Below, piece by piece: positions 15,285 through 24,372 of a stretch of DNA of 35,451 nt. The position numbers were made by a program, and so were the translations under genes. The stretch lies in the NCBI GenBank assembly GCA_964545475.1, contig CAZJGG010000029.1:1-35451 (forward strand), read 5' to 3'. The first letter of the stretch is position 1. Each line of letters begins with the position of its first letter. A model generated the notes under the pieces. It searched no databases, had not been told where the DNA came from, and was given only the letters and a program-made list of their open reading frames with translations. The DNA comes from CAZJGG01 sp964545475. GTDB lineage: Bacteria > Bacillota > Clostridia > Lachnospirales > JAISER01.

Positions 15285-17333
15285 ATGAAATTTAAGGAAG
15301 CCATCATAGGGGTATTTATAATAGCTATAATGACGGTTCTTATAGTACCTATGCCTACGGAAATGCTGGATTTTCTTTTGATGTTAAATGTAGGTCTTGC
15401 GGTTGTTATAATACTTGATGCGCTTTATTCCAAAGAAGCACTGGATATGTCTTTGTTCCCTACAATTTTGCTTGTATCAACACTTTTCCGCCTTTCCCTT
15501 AATGTTTCTTCCACTAGGCTTATTTTATTAAATGGTTATGCAGGAAGAGTTATTGAAACTTTCGGCGGCTTTGTTGCGGGTGGAAGTTTAGTTGTTGGTG
15601 GTGTAATATTCCTTGTTATTACATTAGTTAACTTTTTGGTTATTACAAAAGGTTCTGAGCGTGTTGCGGAAGTTACTGCCCGCTTTACATTAGATGCTTT
15701 GCCGGGCAAGCAAATGGCTATAGATGCGGACTTAAACACAGGGCTTATAGACGAAGAGGAAGCTAAAGCAAGACGTAAAAAAATACAAGATGAAGCAAAC
15801 TTTTACGGCGCAATGGACGGTGCTTCAAAATTCGTAAAAGGTGATGCTATTGCAGGCATAATTATAACTTTTATAAACATTATCGGCGGTTTAATTATAG
15901 GAACACTTGGTCTTGGAGGAACAGGGCAGAAAGTATCTTTAGGAGAAGCTGCTCAAATATATTCCCTTATGACTATCGGTGACGGTCTTTCAAGCCAGCT
16001 TCCGGCTCTTTTAATATCTGTTGCAACAGGTCTTATTGTTACAAAGGCAACAACGGAAGATGAAGTAAGCTCTACAATCTCAAAGCAAATTTTCAGTAAT
16101 CCACTGGTTCTTACTATTGCCGGCAGTGTTATGATTGTTTTTGCAATAATAATGCCATTCCCGGCTATGCAATTTATACTTTTCGGGATTGTATTAATAG
16201 CCCTTGGTATGTATATAAACAGGAAAAAGAAAATTGAAAAAATTGAAAGCGAAATGTTTCAAGAAGATTCTGAAACAGAGGAAATCCGTCGTCCTGAAAA
16301 TGTCGTATCCCTTTTAAACGTTGATTCCATTTTGCTGCTTTTTGGATATGGTTTAATTCCCCTAGTAGATTCCAGCCAAGGTGGGGATTTATTAGACAGA
16401 GTTGTTATGATAAGGCGTCAAATTGCATTGGAGCTAGGGGCGATTGTGCCTATTATCCGTTTACGAGACGATATTAAGCTTGCGCCTAACCAATATAAAA
16501 TTTTAATAAAAGGCGTTGAAGTAGCCGAGGGCGAAATAATGTTCGACCATTACATGGCAATGAACCCCGGATATGTTGAAGAAGAAATAGACGGTATTGA
16601 AACGGTTGAACCGTATTTAGGGCTGCCTGCTCTTTGGATTAATGAAAGCCAAAGGGAAAGAGCAGAAGCATATGGTTACACAGTTGTAGACCCACCTGCA
16701 ATAATTGCTACTCATTTAACTGAAATAATACGCTCACATCTCCACGAACTGCTTTCAAGGCAAGACGTTCAAACCCTTGTTGATAACGTGAAAGAACACA
16801 ATTCCGTTTTAGTGGACGAATTGGTGCCAAAGCTTATGTCTGTCGGAGATGTTCAAAAGGTTTTGGCAAATTTGCTCCGAGAGGGAATATCTATTAGGGA
16901 TTTAGTTACAATATTAGAGACGTTAGCTGATAATGCCCATATAACAAGAGATTCAGATATGCTGACAGAATATGTTAGACAGGCGCTTAAACGGGCAATT
17001 TCAAAACGTTATTTTGAAAGTGATATAAATAACGTAATCACTCTTGACCCACAGCTTGAACAGCAAATCATGGGCTCTGTACAGCAAACGGAGCAAGGCA
17101 CTTATTTAGCGCTAGACCCATTAACTACACAGAAAATTTTTGATAATTTAAGTTTGCAAACAAATAAACTTACATCTATGGGGATTCAGCCAATAATACT
17201 AACGTCCCCTATTGTTCGTATATATTTTAAAAGACTTGTAGAGCAGGTTGCGCCTGAACTTGTTGTGCTTTCCTATAACGAGCTTGACCCTCGTGCTGAA
17301 ATTCAGTCTATAGGGATGGTGAGTCTTGCTTGA
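15285..17333 (+). CDS. flhA: Flagellar biosynthesis protein FlhA
   Basis: FlhA forms the nonameric export gate of the flagellar type III secretion system. The 682-residue length is normal (677 in Bacillus). About 300 N-terminal residues form eight membrane helices with the conserved FHIPEP-type region: ALDMSLFPTILLVSTLFRLSL and ERVAEVTARFTLDALPGKQMAIDAD. A linker and a large cytoplasmic domain follow, which docks chaperone-substrate complexes (LLFGYGLIPLVD near its start). AAGGAG sets the ATG. The gene opens the long fla/che operon, and its stop overlaps the flhF TTG start by TTGA. Confidence 0.97.
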   Translation: MKFKEAIIGVFIIAIMTVLIVPMPTEMLDFLLMLNVGLAVVIILDALYSKEALDMSLFPTILLVSTLFRLSLNVSSTRLILLNGYAGRVIETFGGFVAGGSLVVGGVIFLVITLVNFLVITKGSERVAEVTARFTLDALPGKQMAIDADLNTGLIDEEEAKARRKKIQDEANFYGAMDGASKFVKGDAIAGIIITFINIIGGLIIGTLGLGGTGQKVSLGEAAQIYSLMTIGDGLSSQLPALLISVATGLIVTKATTEDEVSSTISKQIFSNPLVLTIAGSVMIVFAIIMPFPAMQFILFGIVLIALGMYINRKKKIEKIESEMFQEDSETEEIRRPENVVSLLNVDSILLLFGYGLIPLVDSSQGGDLLDRVVMIRRQIALELGAIVPIIRLRDDIKLAPNQYKILIKGVEVAEGEIMFDHYMAMNPGYVEEEIDGIETVEPYLGLPALWINESQRERAEAYGYTVVDPPAIIATHLTEIIRSHLHELLSRQDVQTLVDNVKEHNSVLVDELVPKLMSVGDVQKVLANLLREGISIRDLVTILETLADNAHITRDSDMLTEYVRQALKRAISKRYFESDINNVITLDPQLEQQIMGSVQQTEQGTYLALDPLTTQKIFDNLSLQTNKLTSMGIQPIILTSPIVRIYFKRLVEQVAPELVVLSYNELDPRAEIQSIGMVSLA

Positions 17334-18592
17334 AAATAAAAAAATATGAAGCTACCACAGAACAAGAAGCTATGGAAAAAGTTAAAAACGAACTTGGACC
17401 GGATGCCTTGGTTTTAAGCATAAAAAAAACCCAGCCCAAGGGTTTGTTTGCTATATTTAAAAAACCTTCAGTTGAAATAACAGCTGCTTACGAAGACAAA
17501 GAAGCAAAGGATAAGCAAGCACAAACAGAACATCAAATTAAGGCTGGGGAAGAACAGCTAGGTTATTTTGAAAACAGATTAATTAATAATGCTAACAGCG
17601 ATGATGATAAAGCATTTATTGATGTTTTTAACCCCGAAACTTTTCTTAAAAGTTCCTCTAATGCTTTACAGAATGAAAAAATAAAAACTCTTGAAAAGAA
17701 ATTAAACCAATCTGAAGAGATGCTTCAAAAAGCGGTTGAACAGTTAACAGTTGCCAACAGAATAAAGACAAGCGGAATAAGGCATTATGAAAACAATATG
17801 CTTCAAGTTTTTTATGAAGCGTTAACAGGGCAGGGGGTTTTGCCGGAGATTGCGGCAAAAGTGCTTGATGATATAGCTCTTGTTGACGATGAGCTGGATT
17901 TAACAACGACTATAAAAATAGTTTATAATACGCTTATTGTAATGCTTGGTGAGTCTTACGTCATAAATACAAATAAACCGAAAAAACATCAGCCTTATAT
18001 TTATGTTTTTATGGGTCCCACAGGTGTTGGGAAAACTACGACCCTTGCTAAACTCTCTTCACAGTTTATTCTTAATAATAATTTAAAGGTCGGCTTTATT
18101 ACAGCGGACACTTACCGTATAGCGGCCGTTGCCCAGCTTAAAACATACGCTGAAATTTTAGGCATTGAAACAGAAGTTATTTATAATAACAACGACCTTG
18201 AAGAAAGTATTAAGAAAATGAAGGAAATATACGATGTTGTTATGATAGACACTGCCGGGCGTTCTCATGCAAATTCCCAAAACGTTCAGGAACTTGAAAT
18301 TTTACTTAAAGCATTGCCTAAGGCTGAATTGTTTTTAGTGCTGTCTGCCACAACAAAATACGAAGATTTAATTACCATTATAGATACTTATTCACAGTTT
18401 TGCGATTTTTCTGTTATTTTTACAAAGACAGATGAAACCAACTGCCTTGGATCATTATTAAACATATGTTATTTAACGGGAAAAAGAGTTTCGTTTATTA
18501 CAAACGGTCAAAACGTACCCGATGACATTGATAAAATGAGGCCGGAAAAAATTGCAAAGGCATTAATGGGGCTGGGAGGCGTTATCAGTTGA
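17330..18592 (+). CDS. flhF: Flagellar SRP-type GTPase FlhF
   Basis: FlhF is an SRP-family GTPase that recruits the first flagellar parts to the membrane site. The 420-residue protein has an N-terminal basic/acidic B domain with coiled coil (to about 150), an N domain, and a G domain with GPTGVGKTT (229-237), ADTYRIAAVAQLKTYA (259-274) and DTAGRS (307-312). TTG at 17330 overlaps the flhA stop by TTGA, with GGTGAG upstream, so expression is coupled to flhA. It overlaps flhG the same way. Weak TTG starts for both may hold their amounts low. Confidence 0.96.
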   Translation: MKIKKYEATTEQEAMEKVKNELGPDALVLSIKKTQPKGLFAIFKKPSVEITAAYEDKEAKDKQAQTEHQIKAGEEQLGYFENRLINNANSDDDKAFIDVFNPETFLKSSSNALQNEKIKTLEKKLNQSEEMLQKAVEQLTVANRIKTSGIRHYENNMLQVFYEALTGQGVLPEIAAKVLDDIALVDDELDLTTTIKIVYNTLIVMLGESYVINTNKPKKHQPYIYVFMGPTGVGKTTTLAKLSSQFILNNNLKVGFITADTYRIAAVAQLKTYAEILGIETEVIYNNNDLEESIKKMKEIYDVVMIDTAGRSHANSQNVQELEILLKALPKAELFLVLSATTKYEDLITIIDTYSQFCDFSVIFTKTDETNCLGSLLNICYLTGKRVSFITNGQNVPDDIDKMRPEKIAKALMGLGGVIS

Positions 18593-19515
18593 TAGACCAG
18601 GCTAATAAATTACGCGACTTAGTTATAAAAAGTAAAGAAAATACAACTCTTGCTACTAGTCCTGCTGAAAAGACGGAAGCCTTTGAGGGCAAGCTTGCAA
18701 TGGCGGCAAAAGTAATTTGCGTAACAAGCGGCAAAGGGGGCGTTGGCAAAACTAACTTTTGCGTAAATTTAGCTATACAATTGGCTAAAAACGGCAAAAG
18801 AGTAGTAATAATTGATGCAGATTTTGGGCTTGCAAACATAGATGTGTTATTTGGTGTAGTTCCGAAATTCACTATTGAAGATGTTTTACAAGGAGGCAAA
18901 AACATAAACGAAGTTTTAACTCCTGGTCCTATGGGAATACAATTTGTTGCTGGAGGCTCCGGCATGTCGGAGTTAGCTAATTTATCAGATTCCCAGCTTA
19001 ATATTATACTTGAAAACTTCGCTTCATTAGACGAAATTGCAGATATTGTTCTTGTTGATACAGGTGCAGGGATTTCCAACACAGTAACAAATTTTGTTAA
19101 AGCTGCACCTCAAACAGTTATTATAACAACGCCAGAACCTACAAGTGTGACAGATGCTTATGCCATAATGAAAGCTTCTAGAAGCCAGATAGATTCACCG
19201 GATTTCCATATTGTTGTTAACCGAGTTGATGATAACAAAGAGGGTTTGGAAATTTTTGAAAAGCTCAATATGGTTACAAAACGTTTTCTTGATTTTGAAA
19301 TTAACGATTTAGGATATATTCCCTATGATAACCTTCTTATTAAGGCCGTAAAGAAGCAGCAGCCGGTTTCAACTTGCTTTCCAAACTCCGGCTATGCAAA
19401 ATCGGTAGAGCATATATGCGAAAAGCTTATAAACGAAAATACCAAGGCAAACGAAAAAAACAATGATGGTATTAAGTCGTTTATGAAACGGTTAATAAAT
19501 ATATTTGGTAATTAG
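18589..19515 (+). CDS. flhG: FlhG/YlxH MinD-like ATPase, flagellar number regulator
   Basis: FlhG is a ParA/MinD-type ATPase that sets flagellar number and activates the FlhF GTPase. The N-terminus IDQANKLRDLV carries the DQAxxLR motif (residues 3-9) that contacts FlhF. The deviant Walker A SGKGGVGKT spans 47-55, the Walker B region is VVIIDADFGLAN, and DTGAG follows. The C-terminus after about 280 is lysine-rich and may include the amphipathic membrane-targeting helix. Its TTG start overlaps the flhF stop, and the protein is 308 residues, close to Bacillus YlxH. Confidence 0.96.
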   Translation: MIDQANKLRDLVIKSKENTTLATSPAEKTEAFEGKLAMAAKVICVTSGKGGVGKTNFCVNLAIQLAKNGKRVVIIDADFGLANIDVLFGVVPKFTIEDVLQGGKNINEVLTPGPMGIQFVAGGSGMSELANLSDSQLNIILENFASLDEIADIVLVDTGAGISNTVTNFVKAAPQTVIITTPEPTSVTDAYAIMKASRSQIDSPDFHIVVNRVDDNKEGLEIFEKLNMVTKRFLDFEINDLGYIPYDNLLIKAVKKQQPVSTCFPNSGYAKSVEHICEKLINENTKANEKNNDGIKSFMKRLINIFGN

Positions 19516-19526
19516 GGAGAGATTAT

Positions 19527-20192
19527 ATGTTATCTAATTTAATAAAAATAGGCGACAGACTTGAAATCTCGTTTAAAAAAGATAATAACAGAGGCAAAAC
19601 ATTTGTAAGCCAAGTTGAAAAATTTATAGATGAGGAGCACTTAATTTTACACGTTCCTATTTCATACGGGCAGGTTATTAAGCTTCCAATTGGCGAGCAT
19701 TATTTTTTCCTGTTTTTTACAGAAAAAGGCATGATACGCTTTGATGCGGCGGTTTTGGAGCTGTTTAAAGAAGATGGCTTTCATCTTATGAAAATTAAAC
19801 TTACAACTCCTGGGGAAAAAATGCAAAGACGTGAATTTTTTCGTTTTACTTGCCTTTTACCTCTTAAATTTTCGGCTATATCAGAAAACCCAAGCGATAC
19901 TACAGATAGTGGCATGCAAGAAGGCATTATAAAAGATGTTGGCGGCGGCGGTATCCGCTTTGTTGCAAATGAACTGCTTGAAGAAGGGCAAAAAATAAAA
20001 TGTTTAATCCTCTTAAATGAAGATTATTATATTATAATTGCTAAGGTTCTACATAGGCAGCATTTTCCAAAGGCTATTTACAAGTTTCAATACAGAGCCG
20101 TATTTATTGGAATATTGCCTGATGAACAGGAGCGAATTGTTCAATTTATATTTACAGAACAAAGAAAAAATTTGCAAAAGTCTAACTTTTAA
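19527..20192 (+). CDS. PilZ-domain c-di-GMP effector, YcgR/YpfA-like flagellar brake
   Basis: The 221-residue protein has an N-terminal YcgR-N (PilZN) domain (about 1-95) and a C-terminal PilZ domain. In relatives (E. coli YcgR, Bacillus MotI/YpfA) this pair binds c-di-GMP and slows the motor. The arginine motif is present (R102-EFF-R106 in QRREFFRF). The second motif, normally D/NxSxxG, reads DVGGGG (137-142), with Gly in place of Ser, so c-di-GMP affinity may differ. A GGGAGAG site precedes the ATG. It lies between flhG and cheC in the fla/che operon, consistent with motor control. Confidence 0.88.
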   Translation: MLSNLIKIGDRLEISFKKDNNRGKTFVSQVEKFIDEEHLILHVPISYGQVIKLPIGEHYFFLFFTEKGMIRFDAAVLELFKEDGFHLMKIKLTTPGEKMQRREFFRFTCLLPLKFSAISENPSDTTDSGMQEGIIKDVGGGGIRFVANELLEEGQKIKCLILLNEDYYIIIAKVLHRQHFPKAIYKFQYRAVFIGILPDEQERIVQFIFTEQRKNLQKSNF

Positions 20193-20226
20193 CAGATTAT
20201 AAAGTGCAATTAAGGAGTGTTTTTTT

Positions 20227-20838
20227 ATGAAAGGGTTTCATGAATTTAGCGGTATGCATTTTGATATTTTGAAAGAGATTGGAAGCATTGGAGCTGGAAA
20301 CGCTGTAACGTCACTGGCTAAAATGCTTAACAGGAAAGTAAAAATGGAAGTTCCTGTTGTAAACCTTGTGGATTTTTGTGACATAGCTGAATTCGTTGGT
20401 GGCCCAGAAAATTTAGTGATAGGCGTTTTGGTGAGGATATCGGGGGATATATCTGGGATAATGATGTTTATAGTGGAAAAAGAATCTGCAAAATCTTTGC
20501 TGGATATTTTAATGAGCGGAATTTCTCACAGCGGAGATTTTAATGAGATTGAGCTTTCTGCATTACAAGAAATAGGAAATATTTTAACAAGTTCTTATTT
20601 AGGCTCTCTTTCCGGGATGACAAAAACACACATTAAGCAATCAGTTCCATACTTGTCAATAGATATGGCAAACGCTATACTTTCAGTTCCGGCTATTGAG
20701 TTTGGTAAAGTTGCCGATAAAGTGCTCTTTATAGAGTCAGTTTTTAGCGGAGAAAGTGAAAACGTTTCTGGTTATTTCCTATTAGTTCCAGACTTGCCGT
20801 CCTTTGAAGTTATTTTAAAATCATTAGGGGTAATGTAA
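20227..20838 (+). CDS. cheC: Chemotaxis phosphatase CheC
   Basis: CheC removes phosphate from CheY-P and works with CheD in the methyl-independent adaptation loop of Firmicutes. The 203-residue protein shows the two-fold CheC layout. The second site has the catalytic pair E115/N118 in LQEIGNIL. The first, DILKEIGSIGAGNA, has E17 but Ser20 where Bacillus has Asn, so only one site may be fully active; the second is the more important one in Bacillus. The segment VPYLSIDMANAI matches the family. AAGGAG precedes the ATG. cheD starts one base after its stop. Confidence 0.93.
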   Translation: MKGFHEFSGMHFDILKEIGSIGAGNAVTSLAKMLNRKVKMEVPVVNLVDFCDIAEFVGGPENLVIGVLVRISGDISGIMMFIVEKESAKSLLDILMSGISHSGDFNEIELSALQEIGNILTSSYLGSLSGMTKTHIKQSVPYLSIDMANAILSVPAIEFGKVADKVLFIESVFSGESENVSGYFLLVPDLPSFEVILKSLGVM

Positions 20839-20839
20839 A

Positions 20840-21328
20840 ATGGCAGGAAAATTAATAATAGTTGGTATGGCAGATTTAAAAGCCACAAGTTATCCCGGGG
20901 CGTTAACAACACTAGGGCTTGGTTCTTGCGTAGGAATAGCTCTTTATGACCCAATGTCTAAGGTGGCGGGGTTAGCACACTGTATGTTACCGGATTCAAC
21001 TCAAATACAAAACAATTCAAATGTCGCAAAATTTGTGGATACTGCCACGGTTAAGCTTATTAACGATATGATAAGGCTTGGTGCGAAAAGACAGAATTTG
21101 AAGGCGAAAATTGCCGGTGGGGCGCAAATGTTCGCATTCGACTCTACAAACGACAGCATGAGAATTGGGGATAGAAATGTTGAAGCTACCATAAAAATAC
21201 TGCGTCTTTTGGGTATTCCTTTAGTTGCCAAAGAAACAGGGGCAAACTTCGGAAGAACAGTGGAGCTTTACTCCGAGGACGGCAGGTTTGTTATAAAAAC
21301 AATAGGACATGGTATATTTACTATATAA
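20840..21328 (+). CDS. cheD: Chemoreceptor glutamine deamidase CheD
   Basis: CheD deamidates receptor glutamines and, bound to CheC, raises its CheY-P phosphatase activity. The 162-residue protein has the catalytic GLGSC (Cys30) and GLAHCMLPDS (His47), then KIAGGAQMF and IGDRNVEA, all family-typical. It is translationally coupled to cheC. cheA, cheB, cheW and cheY are not between flhG and fliA here, in contrast to Bacillus, so the rest of the chemotaxis pathway must be elsewhere. Confidence 0.95.
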   Translation: MAGKLIIVGMADLKATSYPGALTTLGLGSCVGIALYDPMSKVAGLAHCMLPDSTQIQNNSNVAKFVDTATVKLINDMIRLGAKRQNLKAKIAGGAQMFAFDSTNDSMRIGDRNVEATIKILRLLGIPLVAKETGANFGRTVELYSEDGRFVIKTIGHGIFTI

Positions 21329-21349
21329 AAAATATGGGAGTGGTTAATT

Positions 21350-21619
21350 ATGCTTGAAAAAATACACATTTATATAAGTATAATTGCAGCTTTAGTGGTA
21401 ACGGTCGTGTGTATTATAGAAAGTTCTTCGCTCTTCGTTTTGGCTTCTAGGTTAGTCTTTTTTATTATAGTTTTTTTTATAATCGGGCTCATTGTTAAGT
21501 TGTATTTACAATATGTTGTCTTTGCAAAGAAGGATGAAGAATTAGAGCAGGAGCCACATTCAGATAACCACATTGAAGAGGATTCATTTTTTACTGATGA
21601 TGAAAGCTTTACTCAATAA
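21350..21619 (+). CDS. Small two-helix membrane protein with acidic tail, unknown
   Basis: The 89-residue protein has two hydrophobic segments (about 6-22 and 27-52) and a hydrophilic, strongly acidic C-terminus (EELEQEPHSDNHIEEDSFF). GGGAG precedes the ATG. It sits between cheD and the sigma-28 gene, cotranscribed by spacing (21 bp and 35 bp gaps). The C-terminal tail is probably cytoplasmic given the basic loop residues, but that is a guess. I do not recognise the family. Its fixed place suggests a role tied to sigma-28 or the motor. Confidence 0.7.
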   Translation: MLEKIHIYISIIAALVVTVVCIIESSSLFVLASRLVFFIIVFFIIGLIVKLYLQYVVFAKKDEELEQEPHSDNHIEEDSFFTDDESFTQ

Positions 21620-21654
21620 AAAATAATGCCCAATGTGTCGAGGGGTGTGTTTGC

Positions 21655-22416
21655 TTGGAAAATATTGAAAAAATTTGGATTTTATATGCAAAAACGAAGG
21701 ACGAGGCCTTAAAGCAAAAACTAATTGTTCATTACGCTCCTCTTGTTAAATATGTTGCGGGTAGGTTATCCATACACATTGGACAGTATGTTGAGTATGA
21801 AGACCTTGTTGGGTATGGAATTTTTGGATTAATTGATGCTATAGATAAATTTGACTTAGTTAAAGGTGTGAAGTTTGAAACATATGCCACTTTAAGAATA
21901 AAAGGCTCTATTATAGATAATATACGTAAAATAGATTGGGTTCCCCGGTCGCTTAGGCAAAAAAATAAGCTTATCGAGGATTTATTTTCATCTCTTGAAC
22001 ACGAGCTGGGGCGAGCACCCACAGACGAGGAAATGGCGGATAGATTAAAAGTTTCAGTTGAAGAAATTCGAGAAATGATTAAAAAATCATCCATACTTAC
22101 ATTAATATCTTTAGACGATTATTTAGAGCAAAATCACGAAGCTGTTTTTAGTCATACTAATAATGAAAATACGGAAAGCCCCGAAAAAAAGTATGAAAAA
22201 AGAGAACTTAAGGAAATGCTTATTAACGCAATTAACGATTTGAATGATAAAGAAAAAAAAGTAATAACCTTATATTATTTTGAAGATTTAACGTTAAAAG
22301 AAATAGCAAGCATTTTATCAGTTTCGGAATCAAGGATTTCTCAAATTCATTCAAAAGCCGTATTAAGGCTTCAATCAAAACTTGGGAGATATAAAAATAT
22401 ATTGTTTAGCATATAA
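21655..22416 (+). CDS. fliA: RNA polymerase sigma-28 (FliA/SigD)
   Basis: This sigma factor transcribes late flagellar and chemotaxis genes, normally held by FlgM until the hook is done. The 253-residue protein has region 2 (YEDLVGYGIFGLIDAIDKFD, GVKFETYATLRIKGSIID), the WVPRSLRQK stretch typical of FliA/WhiG, region 3 and region 4 (LTLKEIASILSVSESRISQI). The start is a TTG with GAGGGGTG upstream. A flgM gene is not in the window. No clear sigma-28 promoter (TAAA then GCCGATAA) was found for the operons here, so these look like early or constitutive genes. It is followed by fapA. Confidence 0.95.
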   Translation: MENIEKIWILYAKTKDEALKQKLIVHYAPLVKYVAGRLSIHIGQYVEYEDLVGYGIFGLIDAIDKFDLVKGVKFETYATLRIKGSIIDNIRKIDWVPRSLRQKNKLIEDLFSSLEHELGRAPTDEEMADRLKVSVEEIREMIKKSSILTLISLDDYLEQNHEAVFSHTNNENTESPEKKYEKRELKEMLINAINDLNDKEKKVITLYYFEDLTLKEIASILSVSESRISQIHSKAVLRLQSKLGRYKNILFSI

Positions 22417-22444
22417 AGTAGAAGTAAGTATAAGGGGCGATGTT

Positions 22445-24037
22445 ATGGAACCTATAAGTATTGAAATAAAAAGTGACGGAGTTTATTTGAATATAGTTAT
22501 TGATGATGAGAAAAACAGGCCTTCAAGGATGGAGGTTTTAAAGGTTGTTGAAGACAATGGAATTAAAGATATTGACTTTTCAGCCATTAATGAAATATTT
22601 AAAACAAATGAATTATACATTTCTCAAAAAATATCATCAAATACAGAAATTAAATCAGACCCGGAAGAAATGATTGTTACAATAGGGCAAGGTTATCTTG
22701 AAGCTACTGTAATGTTTAAGAAGCCAACTTCCATTCATGGGCATACATTAACATATCAGGAAATTAAGAATAAGCTGGAAGAAGCTAACGTCCGATACGG
22801 TATTATGGATGACGTTATTAGAGGATTAGCAGAACATAAGGAATATGGTAAACATTATGTGGTTGCCTGTGGGATAAAGCCGACAGAAGGTCAAGACGGA
22901 TACTTAAAAATGCATTTTGAAACTAAAAAGTCAAGGAAACCAAAAGAGCTTGAAGGCGGCAGGGTAGACTACCATAATCTTGATTTAATAGAAATGGCTA
23001 CAGCCGGGGATGTTTTGGTTACATCCCATGAGGAAAAACCTGGCATTGACGGAATGGATGTTAGAAATATTCCTATACCTGCAAAAAGGGTTAAAAAACC
23101 TGCGCCCCTTCCAAGAGGTAAAAGCACGTCAATTTCTACGGACGGAACAAAACTTATTTCAGAAATAAACGGGCAAATTGTTTATGAAAGCGGTCGTGTT
23201 AACGTTTATCCTGTTTTAAATATATTAAGTGACATTGACAATACTACAGGGGACATTCATTTTAACGGTGCTGTGAATATAAAAGGAAACGTTCTTACCG
23301 GTTTTACTGTTGAGGCGGACGGTGCCATTGAAATTAAAGGCGTAGTAGAGGGCGCAGCAATTAAATCAAAAGAAAATATTACAATTGTCGGCGGCGTTCA
23401 AGGGCTGGATAAAGCTGTTATTGAAGCCGAAGGTAACATTTATTTAAAGTTTGCTGAACAATGCACACTTTCCTCCGGAGGAGACATATATGCCGACAAC
23501 ATAATGCATTCTAATGTGAAATGCGGCGGAAACCTGGAACTTAAAGGAAAAGCAGGGCTTTTAGTTGGAGGTAAGTCAATTGTTGGCGGTATTGTAAGAT
23601 CGGTAAATATTGGCTCTAAAATGGCTACGGTAACGGAAATTGAAACTGGATTTAATCCTGACACATTAATTTCTTATAAACAAGCTATGACAGAGTATAA
23701 TTTAAACAAAGCTGAGTACGATAAGATGAGTACAATTGTTGAATCCTTAAATGCGCAAAATAAAATTGAGCCTTTGGATGAAGATAAAAAGAGAATTTTA
23801 TTAAAAACTGTTCATACAAAAATGTTTTTAAGGGAAAAATTAATTAAAAGCCAAGAAAGGGTTCAAAACATTGCGCCGATACTTTTGCAAAGCCAAGGTG
23901 CTGTTTATGCTTCCGGCGTTGTCCGCTCGGGGGTTAAAGTAACTATTGGTAACGCAACAATGTACATCAGAGATGATATTGAGTATTGCAGATTAACAAA
24001 TGTGGATTCAAAAATTCAAATAAGCCCGTTTGAATAA
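22445..24037 (+). CDS. fapA: FapA family (DUF342) flagellar assembly protein A
   Basis: The FapA family is large beta-helical polymerising proteins of unclear biochemical role; the flagellar name comes from gene context and a Vibrio study of polar assembly. The 530-residue protein has the N-terminal FapA domain, a right-handed beta-helix rich in Gly/Val turns (for example GDIHFNGAVNIKGNV and GGDIYADNIMHSNVKCGGNL), then a coiled-coil segment (about 415-480) that returns to the helix. The ATG at 22445 has AGGGG upstream; the frame opens 63 bp earlier inside the fliA 3' end and was not used. It is the last of the well-known genes of the operon. Confidence 0.9.
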   Translation: MEPISIEIKSDGVYLNIVIDDEKNRPSRMEVLKVVEDNGIKDIDFSAINEIFKTNELYISQKISSNTEIKSDPEEMIVTIGQGYLEATVMFKKPTSIHGHTLTYQEIKNKLEEANVRYGIMDDVIRGLAEHKEYGKHYVVACGIKPTEGQDGYLKMHFETKKSRKPKELEGGRVDYHNLDLIEMATAGDVLVTSHEEKPGIDGMDVRNIPIPAKRVKKPAPLPRGKSTSISTDGTKLISEINGQIVYESGRVNVYPVLNILSDIDNTTGDIHFNGAVNIKGNVLTGFTVEADGAIEIKGVVEGAAIKSKENITIVGGVQGLDKAVIEAEGNIYLKFAEQCTLSSGGDIYADNIMHSNVKCGGNLELKGKAGLLVGGKSIVGGIVRSVNIGSKMATVTEIETGFNPDTLISYKQAMTEYNLNKAEYDKMSTIVESLNAQNKIEPLDEDKKRILLKTVHTKMFLREKLIKSQERVQNIAPILLQSQGAVYASGVVRSGVKVTIGNATMYIRDDIEYCRLTNVDSKIQISPFE

Positions 24038-24049
24038 GGAGTGAACAAC

Positions 24050-24349
24050 ATGTCAATAAGACCTATTGATTTGCAACTAATGGTTCATAAAACCCAGGAA
24101 ACAACAGCAGCCCATAACGAAACTAACCGTCATCAGGTGAACCAACAGCAGTTTGCCGAAAAGTTCGTTAAAGAGGTGGAGCACAACAACCATCAAGTAG
24201 CCAACACTCATAAATCTGAGCAGCAAAATGTTGATAAAGACGGCAAGGGCAGTAATTTTTACGAAAAAAAGGATCAAAAAACGGCTAAACAAAAAAAAGG
24301 CGGAAAAAAACCGGATGGAGACAGAAGCATGTTCGACGTATCGGTTTAG
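24050..24349 (+). CDS. Small basic, glutamine/lysine-rich protein of fla operon, unknown
   Basis: The 99-residue protein has a conserved-looking start (MSIRPIDLQLMV), then a Gln/His/Lys-rich helical middle, a Lys-rich linker with KKGGKKPDGDRS and an end MFDVSV. No signal peptide or membrane helix is present. AAGGAG precedes the ATG at 24050. It directly follows fapA by 12 bp. The two ends look structured and the middle disordered, the type seen for small partner proteins. I recall similar short proteins after fapA in related clostridia but know no function. Confidence 0.6.
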   Translation: MSIRPIDLQLMVHKTQETTAAHNETNRHQVNQQQFAEKFVKEVEHNNHQVANTHKSEQQNVDKDGKGSNFYEKKDQKTAKQKKGGKKPDGDRSMFDVSV

Positions 24350-24372
24350 ACTCATTAAAGTGAGGTTTAATA

